A DNA stretch of 5,335 bases from Thermoplasmata archaeon (lineage in GTDB: Archaea > Thermoplasmatota > Thermoplasmata > Thermoplasmatales > Thermoplasmataceae). Position 1 is the stretch's first letter, and each line of letters begins with the position of its first letter. Below are positions 1 through 5,335 of the stretch, in pieces. Where the stretch lies: the NCBI GenBank assembly GCA_021850505.1, contig JAJZLW010000164.1:1-5335 (forward strand). The letters run 5' to 3'. A program made the position numbers and the translations under genes. Below the pieces are notes generated by a model. It was not told the origin of the DNA. It ran no database searches and saw nothing but the letters and a program-made list of their open reading frames with translations.

Positions 1-118
1 ATCAGAAAATCTGATGCCTTACATAATCAGATGTGTGGAAGAATATGCTACATTAGAGGAGATATCAAATGTTGGGAGGAAGGTATTTGGCGGATGGAAA
101 GAGCCAGTTATTGTTTAA
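1..118 (+). CDS. Methylmalonyl-CoA mutase catalytic (large) subunit, C-terminal end (partial)
   Basis: Only the last 38 codons are in the window, read from base 2 and ending with TAA at 116-118. The residues include NLMPYII, EEYATLEEIS and VFGGWKEPVIV, which match the typical C-terminus of the stand-alone catalytic subunit of acyl-CoA mutases (NLMPYI...AYATLGEI...VFGEY.EP). In this split form the protein ends after the TIM-barrel domain, and the B12-binding domain is a separate polypeptide, encoded here by the next gene. The family rearranges (R)-methylmalonyl-CoA to succinyl-CoA in the cytoplasm using adenosylcobalamin. The substrate-discriminating residues are upstream of the window, so a related mutase such as isobutyryl-CoA mutase cannot be excluded. 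The 3' end overlaps the B12-subunit reading frame, indicating co-transcription and probably translational coupling. Confidence 0.9.
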   Translation, partial: SENLMPYIIRCVEEYATLEEISNVGRKVFGGWKEPVIV

Positions 119-542
119 GAATAAACCGATAAAGGTATTGCTTGCCAAACCTGGCATAGACGGTCACGATCGGGGTATGTTTGTACTGGCAAAGGCATTC
201 AGGGATGCTGGAATGGATGTTCTCTATGCAGGACTGCTTCCAACCCCTGAAGAAGTGGTTGATACAGCAGTCAACGAGGATGTTGACGTCATCGCCTTAA
301 GCCTGCTGAATGGTGCCCATCTTACAGTATTTAAGAAGGTAATGGACCTGATGAAGAAGAGGAGTATAGACGATATTTCGGTTGTTGGTGGCGGCACAAT
401 CCCGACTGCTGATCGTGCAAAGCTTGAAAAGATCGGTGTGACAGGAAATTACGGCCCGGGCACGCCGTTAAAAACAATAATTGATCACATCACGGAAAGG
501 GCAGTAGAAGCCAGGAAGAAAAAGATGGGGATAAGTGAATAG
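69..542 (+). CDS. Methylmalonyl-CoA mutase B12-binding (small) subunit
   Basis: This is the cobalamin-binding subunit that pairs with the upstream catalytic subunit to form an adenosylcobalamin-dependent acyl-CoA mutase. Counting from ATG 69 (157 aa), the family starts to match at about residue 20 (IKVLLAKPG). The base-off/His-on motif is DGHDRG at 31-36, where H33 should be the lower axial ligand to cobalt. Next come the SLL segment (78-80) followed by NGAH, the GGG turn (107-109) and the final YGPGT (128-132), all typical of the Rossmann-like B12 domain. Start choice is uncertain. ATG 69 has a strong GAGGAG at 56-61 but overlaps the upstream gene by 50 bases, and its extra 14 residues have no family counterpart. 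TTG 111 (143 aa, overlap 8 bases) fits the usual length of about 140 residues and has a weaker purine-rich GGAAAGAG at 96-103. The function is secure; the start is not. Confidence 0.93.
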   Translation: MLGGRYLADGKSQLLFKNKPIKVLLAKPGIDGHDRGMFVLAKAFRDAGMDVLYAGLLPTPEEVVDTAVNEDVDVIALSLLNGAHLTVFKKVMDLMKKRSIDDISVVGGGTIPTADRAKLEKIGVTGNYGPGTPLKTIIDHITERAVEARKKKMGISE

Positions 543-1478
543 TTGAAGATAGATGAAATTGTAAAGGGGATACTTGAAAATGACCCCAGAGCAATATCCC
601 GGGCGATAACTCTTGTTGAAAATGGCAGTGAACACCAGACTGGCCGTGAGGTTATAAAAAGAATTTATAATCAAACAGGCAGGGCAAAAATAATAGGAAT
701 AACCGGCCCTCCGGGGGTTGGAAAAAGCACGATCATTGGAAATCTTTGCGCTGCACTGAAGAAAAATGGCAGAAAAGTTGCAGTATTAGCTGTCGATGCA
801 TCCAGTCCCTTTACAAACGGCACATTCCTCGGCAACAGGATAAGGATGCAGGATGCATTATTCAAGAATGATATATTTATGAGAAGTCTTTCTACAAGGG
901 GGTCGACCGGGGGTCTTTCAACAAGCGTCTGGGATTCAGTCAGAATACTGGATGCAGCGGGTTTTGATATTATTATAATTGAAACTGTTGGAGCCGGGCA
1001 GGCGGATCTTGATATACTCGATGTTGCCCACACAATTTTAGTAGTGCTTGCGCCAGGACTTGGTGACGAGATACAGGCAATTAAAGCTGGAATCATGGAG
1101 ATTGCGAGCATTTTTGTGGTAAACAAGGTAGATCGCGAGGACTCCTTGATTGCGATAAAGGATATAGAGGATTCACTGTCATTACTTCCACAGGGTGCCT
1201 GGAAAGTACCTGTGGTAGGCCTTGATTCCATTAAGGTAAAGGGCTACGACGAACTTATCAAAATGATCGATTTGCACTTCAGTTTTTCAGAATCTGCACT
1301 GGACAAAAAAGAAAGGTTATTGAAGGAAGTTACGGAGATAATGCGGAATGATTTCAATATTAGGATCAAGAAGGTTATCTCAAGATCGAAGGATAAAATT
1401 GCTGATACTGAAAATGGAACAGATCCATATACAATAGCTGATGAACTATCTAAAAAAATCCTGAATAGTGAATTTTGA
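543..1478 (+). CDS. meaB: MeaB/ArgK-family G3E P-loop GTPase, mutase chaperone
   Basis: This is the cytoplasmic GTPase that gates adenosylcobalamin delivery to, and damaged-cofactor removal from, methylmalonyl-CoA mutase. It was once annotated as ArgK, a lysine/arginine/ornithine transport ATPase. The 311-aa product has the family's normal length and architecture. There is an N-terminal helical lead containing AISRAITLVENG (17-28), Walker A GPPGVGKS (55-62), VDASSPF (84-90), RIRM (99-102), the G3 region ETVGAGQ (147-153), the G4 motif NKVD (194-197) and a C-terminal extension ending in DPYTIADEL. VDASSP replaces the commoner VDPSSP. The start is TTG 543: it directly follows the B12-subunit stop codon TAG, which is in the same frame and so excludes any earlier start, and GGGGAT lies at 527-532. 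The zero-base gap and the mutase partner genes immediately upstream strongly support the MeaB role rather than transport. Confidence 0.95.
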   Translation: MKIDEIVKGILENDPRAISRAITLVENGSEHQTGREVIKRIYNQTGRAKIIGITGPPGVGKSTIIGNLCAALKKNGRKVAVLAVDASSPFTNGTFLGNRIRMQDALFKNDIFMRSLSTRGSTGGLSTSVWDSVRILDAAGFDIIIIETVGAGQADLDILDVAHTILVVLAPGLGDEIQAIKAGIMEIASIFVVNKVDREDSLIAIKDIEDSLSLLPQGAWKVPVVGLDSIKVKGYDELIKMIDLHFSFSESALDKKERLLKEVTEIMRNDFNIRIKKVISRSKDKIADTENGTDPYTIADELSKKILNSEF

Positions 1479-1500
1479 TCTATTATCTCATTTTATTTGA
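1479..1500 (+). terminator. Possible T-rich archaeal terminator after the mutase operon
   Basis: Directly after the MeaB stop the + strand is rich in T, with runs at 1490-1493 and 1495-1498, and no strong hairpin. Archaeal RNA polymerase often terminates at short T-runs in the non-template strand, so this is a plausible end for the mutase transcript. More T-runs at 1543-1547 and 1586-1590 could serve as backup. The runs are short and the call is weak. Confidence 0.3.
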
Positions 1501-1578
1501 TGACTGGTAAGAGATCTTATAGGCATGTAAAGTATGATTTCATTTTTGTAATATATAAAGAGGCACATATTATTAAAA

Positions 1579-1607
1579 ATCTTCATTTTTCTTTATTCCC
1601 TGAAGAT
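1579..1607. repeat. Short perfect inverted repeat upstream of the permease promoter
   Basis: ATCTTCA at 1579-1585 is exactly complementary to TGAAGAT at 1601-1607, giving two 7-base arms around a 15-base pyrimidine-rich spacer. The repeat ends 11 bases before the BRE of the permease promoter, where an archaeal regulator could bind. It might instead form a weak hairpin at the end of readthrough transcripts. In AT-rich intergenic DNA a 7-base repeat can arise by chance. Confidence 0.3.
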
Positions 1608-1618
1608 ACTGCATGATA

Positions 1619-1634
1619 ATGAAACATTTAAATA
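1619..1634 (+). promoter_or_regulatory. Archaeal BRE/TATA promoter of the permease unit, leaderless
   Basis: A purine-rich BRE-like ATGAAAC (1619-1625) precedes the TATA box TTTAAATA (1627-1634). With the box occupying about -31 to -24, transcription would begin at about 1658, at or one base before the ATG at 1659. The mRNA would therefore be leaderless, which fits the absence of a Shine-Dalgarno before this gene and argues against the in-frame TTG at 1653 as the start. Confidence 0.65.
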
Positions 1635-1658
1635 CATCATTGTGCATATACTTTGCTA

Positions 1659-3428
1659 ATGACTGACACTGAAGTCGTTGCTGAGAGATCAGATAAGAAA
1701 CTTAGGAGGAGTCTGTCCACCTGGGATCTTTTGTTTTTGAGCCTTGGAGGTATAATAGGTTCGGGCTGGTTATTTGCTGCTTATGCTGCATCATCAATTG
1801 CTGGACCGGCTGCTATAGTTTCGTGGATCATAGGTGGAATAATTGTCCTAATAATTGCGTTGAACTACGCCGAACTCGGCTCAATGATCCCGCGATCCGG
1901 GTCAATTGTGAGGTATGGGCAGTATTCTCACGGTAATATGGCCGGGTATTTTCTGGCTTGGGCATACTTCCTGTCCGCTGTCTCTGTTCCGGCTATAGAA
2001 GCAGAGGCTGTGATTGAATATGCTTCTCCGTATGTGAGCAGTTTGTACAACGGGACTGTGCTTGAACCACTGGGAATATTCTTTGCAGCACTGTTGATGG
2101 TTTTCTTCTTCTTCCTAAATTATTGGGGAATAAGAATCATGGGTAAGACAAATTCCGGTATGACATGGTGGAAAATGGTTCTCCCACTTGCAACTATTGC
2201 CATACTCGTGGCCACAAGATTCAGCCTTGCCAATTTCACAACACTTTTCAATGGAACAGTTCATGGAATAGCGGGAGCAACAACAACATCAGGATTCATG
2301 CCTTATGGCTTTGAACCGGTTATGGCCGCTGTTGCAACTTCTGGAATTGTGTTTTCATTTCTGGGCTTCAGGCAGGGATTGGATTATGGAGGTGAATCGA
2401 GAACCCCGCAGAGATCGATCCCATTGGCAACCATCGGTTCGGTCCTTATAGGCATACTGATATATGTCCTCCTTCAGGTTGCGTTTATAGGTGCAATTAA
2501 TTTCTCAAGCCTGGGTATACCAGCAGGTGGCTGGAATCTGCTACAGGCATATCCGACAATAATATCCACAAATAATGGATTCTTAACTGCAGGTATAGAA
2601 CAGTTGAATAGTGCACCATTTGCATCAATTGCATCATCGGTCGGGCTTGTAATGTTAACATATTTCCTCTTCGCTGATGCCTATGTCTCTCCAAGCGGAA
2701 CGCTTAACGTGTATCTTGGAACATCCATGAGGACACTGTATGGAACAGCTGCTATGGGATACCTTCCTGGTTCAATGATGAAAGTGGATCAGAAGAGAAG
2801 GATTCCGGTGCTTCCACTGGTTGTTTCATTGATAGTCGGTATCATATTCTTTGCACCTTTCCCATCTTGGTATAAATTGGTTGGGTTTATAACCAGTGCT
2901 ACAGTTTTCACATACCTTGTCGGCGGACCTGCATTGAGATCCCTGAGAAAAAATGCATCAGAACTCAAGAGACCGTTCAAGCTGCCAGGATCTGCAATAC
3001 TTGCTCCTGCAGCTTTCGTGGGTGCGTCGCTTGTTGTTTACTGGTCAGGCTGGCCTCTAGTTGGAGACCTTGCAATTGCGATATTCCTGGGTCTAATAGT
3101 CTACGGCATCTTCTTCTTCATGAAGAATAAGGATGATCCTACCAGAAAGACCATACATGGAATGGGTTCGATCAAGTCTGGAATATGGGTACCGGTTTAC
3201 ATTGTTGTCCTGTCTATCGAATCATATCTTGGAGAATCCGCACTTGGCGGATATAATATAGTGCCATATCCTTATGACCTGCTGATGGTTATAATAGTTG
3301 CTATAATATTCTACTTCTGGGCTACTGTAAGTGGAGTCAGAACGCAGGAAATTCAGGAGATCGTGGATCTGGATTCACAGTACCTCAAGCCGGAGGATGA
3401 AGAATTCGGCAGCTCGGGTGGTGCTTAA
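1659..3428 (+). CDS. APC-superfamily amino acid permease
   Basis: This is a polytopic secondary transporter of the amino acid-polyamine-organocation superfamily, in the cytoplasmic membrane, probably importing amino acids or a related organic solute by ion coupling. From ATG 1659 it is 589 aa. After a charged N-terminus (1-20), TM1 carries the unwound-helix motif GGIIGSGW (30-37). TM2 with ALNYAELGSMIPRSG (67-81) is the classic APC 'ELG..iPrsGG' signature. The TM6 end and following loop contain FLGFRQG (234-240) and GGESRTPQRSIPLA (244-257), with the conserved Glu246, Pro250, Arg252 and Pro255. Further hydrophobic segments lie at about 259-281, 322-341, 384-401, 404-423, 447-464, 467-487, 509-522 and 541-560, consistent with at least 12 helices. 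The tail (561-589) is acidic and cytoplasmic in appearance. ATG 1659 is preferred over TTG 1653 because of the leaderless promoter. The substrate cannot be read from sequence. A small membrane protein gene follows after one base. Confidence 0.9.
   Translation: MTDTEVVAERSDKKLRRSLSTWDLLFLSLGGIIGSGWLFAAYAASSIAGPAAIVSWIIGGIIVLIIALNYAELGSMIPRSGSIVRYGQYSHGNMAGYFLAWAYFLSAVSVPAIEAEAVIEYASPYVSSLYNGTVLEPLGIFFAALLMVFFFFLNYWGIRIMGKTNSGMTWWKMVLPLATIAILVATRFSLANFTTLFNGTVHGIAGATTTSGFMPYGFEPVMAAVATSGIVFSFLGFRQGLDYGGESRTPQRSIPLATIGSVLIGILIYVLLQVAFIGAINFSSLGIPAGGWNLLQAYPTIISTNNGFLTAGIEQLNSAPFASIASSVGLVMLTYFLFADAYVSPSGTLNVYLGTSMRTLYGTAAMGYLPGSMMKVDQKRRIPVLPLVVSLIVGIIFFAPFPSWYKLVGFITSATVFTYLVGGPALRSLRKNASELKRPFKLPGSAILAPAAFVGASLVVYWSGWPLVGDLAIAIFLGLIVYGIFFFMKNKDDPTRKTIHGMGSIKSGIWVPVYIVVLSIESYLGESALGGYNIVPYPYDLLMVIIVAIIFYFWATVSGVRTQEIQEIVDLDSQYLKPEDEEFGSSGGA
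3417..3423 (+). promoter_or_regulatory. Shine-Dalgarno of the small two-TM protein, inside the permease 3' end
   Basis: GGTGGTG, within the last permease codons (Gly-Gly-Ala), lies 6 bases before ATG 3430. It can pair with the GGTG-complementary core at the 3' end of archaeal 16S rRNA. It supports the start at 3430 and translation coupled to the permease. Confidence 0.55.
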
Positions 3429-3429
3429 A

Positions 3430-3639
3430 ATGAATAAATACATCGCAGGTATTATCGTCAGTGCTATAATTGGTCTGATAGGTCTAGCTTTACTTATCTA
3501 CCAGACACTTCATACAACAAGCGTGGGAGTCAATGTAGGCTTAATCCCACCACTTGGGATATTCTATGCCTTATTGTTCGCAGCTGGGGTTATCGCTGCG
3601 ATAGCTCTCTATAATCTCAACATACCAGATAAAAAATAA
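3430..3639 (+). CDS. Small two-TM membrane protein, candidate permease partner
   Basis: I do not recognise this 69-aa protein as a named family. Two hydrophobic helices are visible, at about residues 4-24 and 39-61, separated by a short polar turn (TLHTTSVGVN, about 26-35) and a Pro-Pro at 40-41. A short charged tail ends in DKK. The basic residue at the N-terminus (K3) and the C-terminal DKK suggest both ends face the cytoplasm. It starts one base after the permease stop and has its own Shine-Dalgarno, so it is almost certainly co-expressed with the permease. Small two-TM proteins encoded beside secondary transporters are known elsewhere (DUF485/YjcH-like proteins with ActP, DUF4212 proteins with SSS symporters). 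By analogy it may stabilise or modulate the permease, which is inference only. A longer in-frame reading back to ATG 3331 runs through the permease gene in another frame and is rejected. Confidence 0.8.
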   Translation: MNKYIAGIIVSAIIGLIGLALLIYQTLHTTSVGVNVGLIPPLGIFYALLFAAGVIAAIALYNLNIPDKK

Positions 3640-3673
3640 ATTACATTGTGTTTAAAATTTTGAATTGTTAAAA

Positions 3674-3691
3674 TTATTTTTATCTCTTTTT
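3674..3691 (+). terminator. T-rich terminator of the permease unit
   Basis: T5 runs at 3677-3681 and 3687-3691, separated by ATCTC, lie about 40 bases after the stop of the small membrane protein. This resembles the oligo-T terminators used by archaeal RNA polymerase. The second run also forms part of the proposed TATA element of the next gene, so the two signals overlap. Confidence 0.4.
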
Positions 3692-3694
3692 ATC
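3687..3694 (+). promoter_or_regulatory. Possible TATA element of the MMPL gene, leaderless
   Basis: TTTTTATC at 3687-3694 sits exactly where a TATA box would have to be (-31 to -24) for transcription to begin at the GTG at 3718. The gene has no Shine-Dalgarno, which agrees with a leaderless mRNA. The upstream BRE is poor (pyrimidine-rich), and similar AT-rich octamers occur nearby, so confidence is limited. Confidence 0.4.
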
Positions 3695-3717
3695 TTCGTC
3701 CCATTTATTTCCGATGC

Positions 3718-4587
3718 GTGAAAATAGCTAAAACACTATTAGAGAAAAGGAAAATAATACTGATTATTTGGATTGTGGCCATACTTGCTGCAACACCGGC
3801 CCTGATGAAATATTCCGGATACATTTCGTACTCTACGACCTCGTTGGCAGGAAATCACAGTGAATCTTCTATTGCAAATACAATCCTTTCTAATAATACA
3901 CAGGAAAACCAGACATTACTGGTTGCGATTCAGGCAAACCCGTACAACAACACAACCGTAGCAACAGAAGTTCTCGCTATGCAGGAATCAATGAAAAATG
4001 CATCAATATATGGCGTCTCTGGAACAATGTCTCCATTCTCAGCTTATGCAGCATTCATAAACGATACCAGTGGGAAGAGTTCAACACTCATAAGAGATCT
4101 ATATTATACAATTAAAAATACATCTATACTTGTTTTTTCTTTTCCACACAATTTCTATGTTAACTGGTCAGTGACAGGATATAATCAGTCCGAGATCTAC
4201 ACGGTTGCCAATGAATCCGGCTATAATTCATCAGTTTACGAGAGACAGTTCTTGAATTATATCTATACTTCATACAACAAGTCTGAGTCTGGATTTTCAT
4301 TGGTCAATGAAGCAGTCAACAACTCTGATTATCTGCTCTTTAACGAATCCCCTTATGCGTCTTCTATAACCAGTTATCTCAATGTGGAAAATTACACAGT
4401 TGGGACTGACAGTGTGGTTAGCACCGTTATAAAAATAATTACTGGATTCAGCTTGAAGACGAGCATAATTAACTCTGTTGTTGAATCTTCCAACCCTGGT
4501 ATTTATTATGTAACACCGGCCTGTCCGGAATTCCATCCTACATTGCATCGCAATATATCGCAAAAAACGGTACCCTGTTTCTTGTGA
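3718..4587 (+). CDS. MMPL/RND-family transporter, N-terminal fragment (frameshifted)
   Basis: This is the first part of an MMPL-type membrane transporter (RND superfamily, proton-driven export or lipid transport). It starts at GTG 3718; the nearby ATG 3714 is in another frame and stops after five codons. Residues 1-12 are basic, and one TM helix spans about 13-33 (IILIIWIVAILAATP). The rest is a large polar domain predicted outside the membrane, as expected between TM1 and TM2 of this family. It is rich in Ser, Tyr and Asn and holds 16 N-X-S/T sequons. The family-like sequence runs to about residue 265 (NPGIYYV). The last 24 residues before the stop, with CPEF, LHR and CFL, look out of frame. 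The continuation (NTGLSGIPSYIAS...) is found one base back, in the frame of the next entry. Either the gene is a pseudogene, or it carries a sequence error or recoding site. Alone, this fragment has one helix and could not transport. Confidence 0.85.
   Translation: MKIAKTLLEKRKIILIIWIVAILAATPALMKYSGYISYSTTSLAGNHSESSIANTILSNNTQENQTLLVAIQANPYNNTTVATEVLAMQESMKNASIYGVSGTMSPFSAYAAFINDTSGKSSTLIRDLYYTIKNTSILVFSFPHNFYVNWSVTGYNQSEIYTVANESGYNSSVYERQFLNYIYTSYNKSESGFSLVNEAVNNSDYLLFNESPYASSITSYLNVENYTVGTDSVVSTVIKIITGFSLKTSIINSVVESSNPGIYYVTPACPEFHPTLHRNISQKTVPCFL
4485..4587 (+). other. Frame-change zone in the MMPL gene (-1 relative to the start)
   Basis: The upstream frame stops with TGA at 4585-4587, and the downstream frame is closed upstream by TGA at 4482-4484, so the shift must lie between them. 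Protein character switches from plausible to implausible in the first frame at about 4512, and from implausible (IFQPWYLLC) to plausible (NTGLSGIPS) in the second at the same point. The likely lesion is therefore at about 4500-4516, equivalent to loss of one base, or gain of two. There is no homopolymer longer than three there. The only notable run, A6 at 4562-4567, is further downstream, and no standard X XXY YYZ slippery heptamer is in the correct phase. Confidence 0.8.
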
Positions 4588-5335
4588 ACATAAACTTTAA
4601 CCAGAGCACAGACAAATTGACCTCTGGCGGATCAAGTGTTTCTCAGAATGCATATCCGGAAATCAACAAGATAGCAACCGCTTTCTTTGGAAATTCAGGT
4701 CAGGTAACAGGAGAGGGAGCCATTGCTTATCAGACTCAGCAGGTAACCTCAGGATCTGGAATTGTTTTTGCATTTATTTTCGTAATACTTGCCATTGCTG
4801 TATTTCTGACTCTTCTTTCATATAAGGCTTCGATCCTGACACTTGTTGTGGTATCAATTGCAACAGTTCTCGGATACGTTTCTATCTTTATAACAGGCAT
4901 ACTGGTTCACGATGTCAATTATGTTGTGAATTATACTCTTACAGCTGTTATTTTGGGTGTTGCCACTGACTACATAGTATTTGTCCTGTCCAGATTCCAA
5001 CAGGAAATAAGATCCGGAAAGTCAAAAGATGAAGCTGCAGAGATTGCGACAACGAAGGCCGGTAAGGCGGTCTTCATAAGTGGCTTAACTGTAGCAGCCA
5101 GCCTTGGTACATTCTATTTTATACCTGGTTTCAGGACGTGGGGATCGGTTCTGTTCCTCGCAATTATCATGACCGTTGTGTTTGAGGTAACGATCCTTCC
5201 GGCGGTTATGAAATTCCTTGGACCAAAAATCTTCATGAAATATGGAATGAAGCCATTGGGAAAGGATTCCCACAAAAATTCAGTTTTCTATAAAACCTCA
5301 AGCGTGTCGATAGACAGAAAAGTCACTGTAATAGC
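4485..5335 (+). CDS. MMPL/RND-family transporter, C-terminal continuation (frameshifted, 3' partial)
   Basis: This frame is open from 4485 to the window end, and the true coding part begins near 4512. It first completes the extracellular domain (SGIPSYIAS...KNGTLFLVNINFNQS) and includes the VTGEGAIAYQ segment that commonly precedes TM2 in this family. Helices follow at about 4758-4824, 4830-4905, 4932-4992 and, after a cytoplasmic loop, 5067-5124 and 5136-5205. The diagnostic MMPL signature is GVATDYIVFVLSRF (about 4956-4997). Its Asp-Tyr pair at 4968-4973 corresponds to the proton-relay Asp-Tyr of characterised MmpL proteins. An Ala-rich cytoplasmic stretch and SGLTVAA follow, also typical. 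No start codon lies at a sensible domain boundary, so this is the rest of the gene starting at 3718, not a separate gene. Full family members repeat this architecture, and the second half would lie beyond the window. Confidence 0.88.
   Translation, partial: MFQPWYLLCNTGLSGIPSYIASQYIAKNGTLFLVNINFNQSTDKLTSGGSSVSQNAYPEINKIATAFFGNSGQVTGEGAIAYQTQQVTSGSGIVFAFIFVILAIAVFLTLLSYKASILTLVVVSIATVLGYVSIFITGILVHDVNYVVNYTLTAVILGVATDYIVFVLSRFQQEIRSGKSKDEAAEIATTKAGKAVFISGLTVAASLGTFYFIPGFRTWGSVLFLAIIMTVVFEVTILPAVMKFLGPKIFMKYGMKPLGKDSHKNSVFYKTSSVSIDRKVTVI

Noticed and set aside
671..1231. A 186-codon open frame on the - strand opposite meaB
   Set aside because: It lies wholly opposite a certain gene, has no plausible family motifs, and its Ser/Pro/Ile-rich composition is what the complement of the GTPase codons gives.
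1548..1560. A second TATA-like sequence (AATATATAAAG) in the intergenic region
   Set aside because: There is no purine-rich BRE in front of it on either strand, and no gene or RNA structure starts about 25 bases away in either direction. It is probably just AT-rich spacer.
3331..3429. An N-terminal extension of the small membrane protein back to ATG 3331
   Set aside because: The extra 33 codons lie inside the permease gene in another frame and give an Arg/Ser-rich peptide unlike the rest. ATG 3430 has a good Shine-Dalgarno and begins right at the first membrane helix.
4516..4528. A small CCGG-CCTGT-CCGG hairpin beside the frameshift, as a stimulatory structure
   Set aside because: The stem is only four pairs and competes with the adjacent GGAATTCC palindrome, so it is too weak to stimulate frameshifting without a slippery site.
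4297..4563. An 88-codon open frame on the - strand within the MMPL gene
   Set aside because: It is antisense to clearly coding sequence, with no recognisable domain and no promoter or Shine-Dalgarno. I considered it because it spans the frameshift zone, but nothing supports it.
4561..4568. The A6 run as a programmed -1 frameshift or transcriptional slippage site for the MMPL gene
   Set aside because: Slippage there would keep about 17 residues (about 4513-4563) that look out of frame, with Cys, His and Pro unlike the domain. The continuing frame already looks authentic from about 4512. The codons are also not in X XXY YYZ phase.

Overview
The window looks like chromosomal DNA from an archaeon, most likely a heterotrophic Thermoplasmata/Thermoplasmatales-type acidophile. 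This placement is inference from several visible traits. The cobalamin-dependent acyl-CoA mutase is split into separate catalytic and B12-binding subunits. Two coding units have TATA boxes placed so that transcription would start at or next to the start codon (leaderless mRNAs). Arginine codons are mostly AGA/AGG and ATA is common for isoleucine. The extracellular domain of a membrane protein is crowded with N-glycosylation sequons. The DNA is moderately AT-rich, and every supported gene is on the + strand.

Layout. (1) Positions 1-1478 hold the 3' part of a tightly packed mutase operon: the C-terminal end of the methylmalonyl-CoA-type mutase catalytic subunit, the overlapping B12-binding subunit, and directly abutting it the MeaB/ArgK-type GTPase that protects and reloads the mutase with adenosylcobalamin. 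(2) Positions 1479-1658 are intergenic: T-rich termination-like sequence, a short inverted repeat and a good BRE/TATA promoter. (3) Positions 1659-3639 hold a second unit: a 12-TM-class APC-superfamily permease, followed after 1 base by a 69-residue, two-TM protein with its own Shine-Dalgarno, a candidate accessory subunit. (4) Positions 3640-3717 hold a T-rich terminator and a TATA-like element. (5) From 3718 to the window end runs an MMPL/RND-type transporter that is broken by a -1 frame change near 4510. Its N-terminal part and its C-terminal membrane part lie in different frames, and the C-terminal part continues beyond the window.

How they fit together. The mutase operon converts methylmalonyl-CoA to succinyl-CoA (or acts on a related branched acyl-CoA), a step in degrading Val, Ile, Met and odd-chain acids. 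The neighbouring APC permease probably imports amino acids or a similar solute, which fits a peptide- or amino-acid-scavenging lifestyle, but that link is only inference from proximity. The MMPL gene appears to be an independent unit. I see no mobile element, CRISPR array, rRNA or tRNA, and no convincing new multi-gene system. The items most worth checking are the MMPL frameshift, the unrecognised small membrane protein paired with the permease, and the very dense glycosylation sites.
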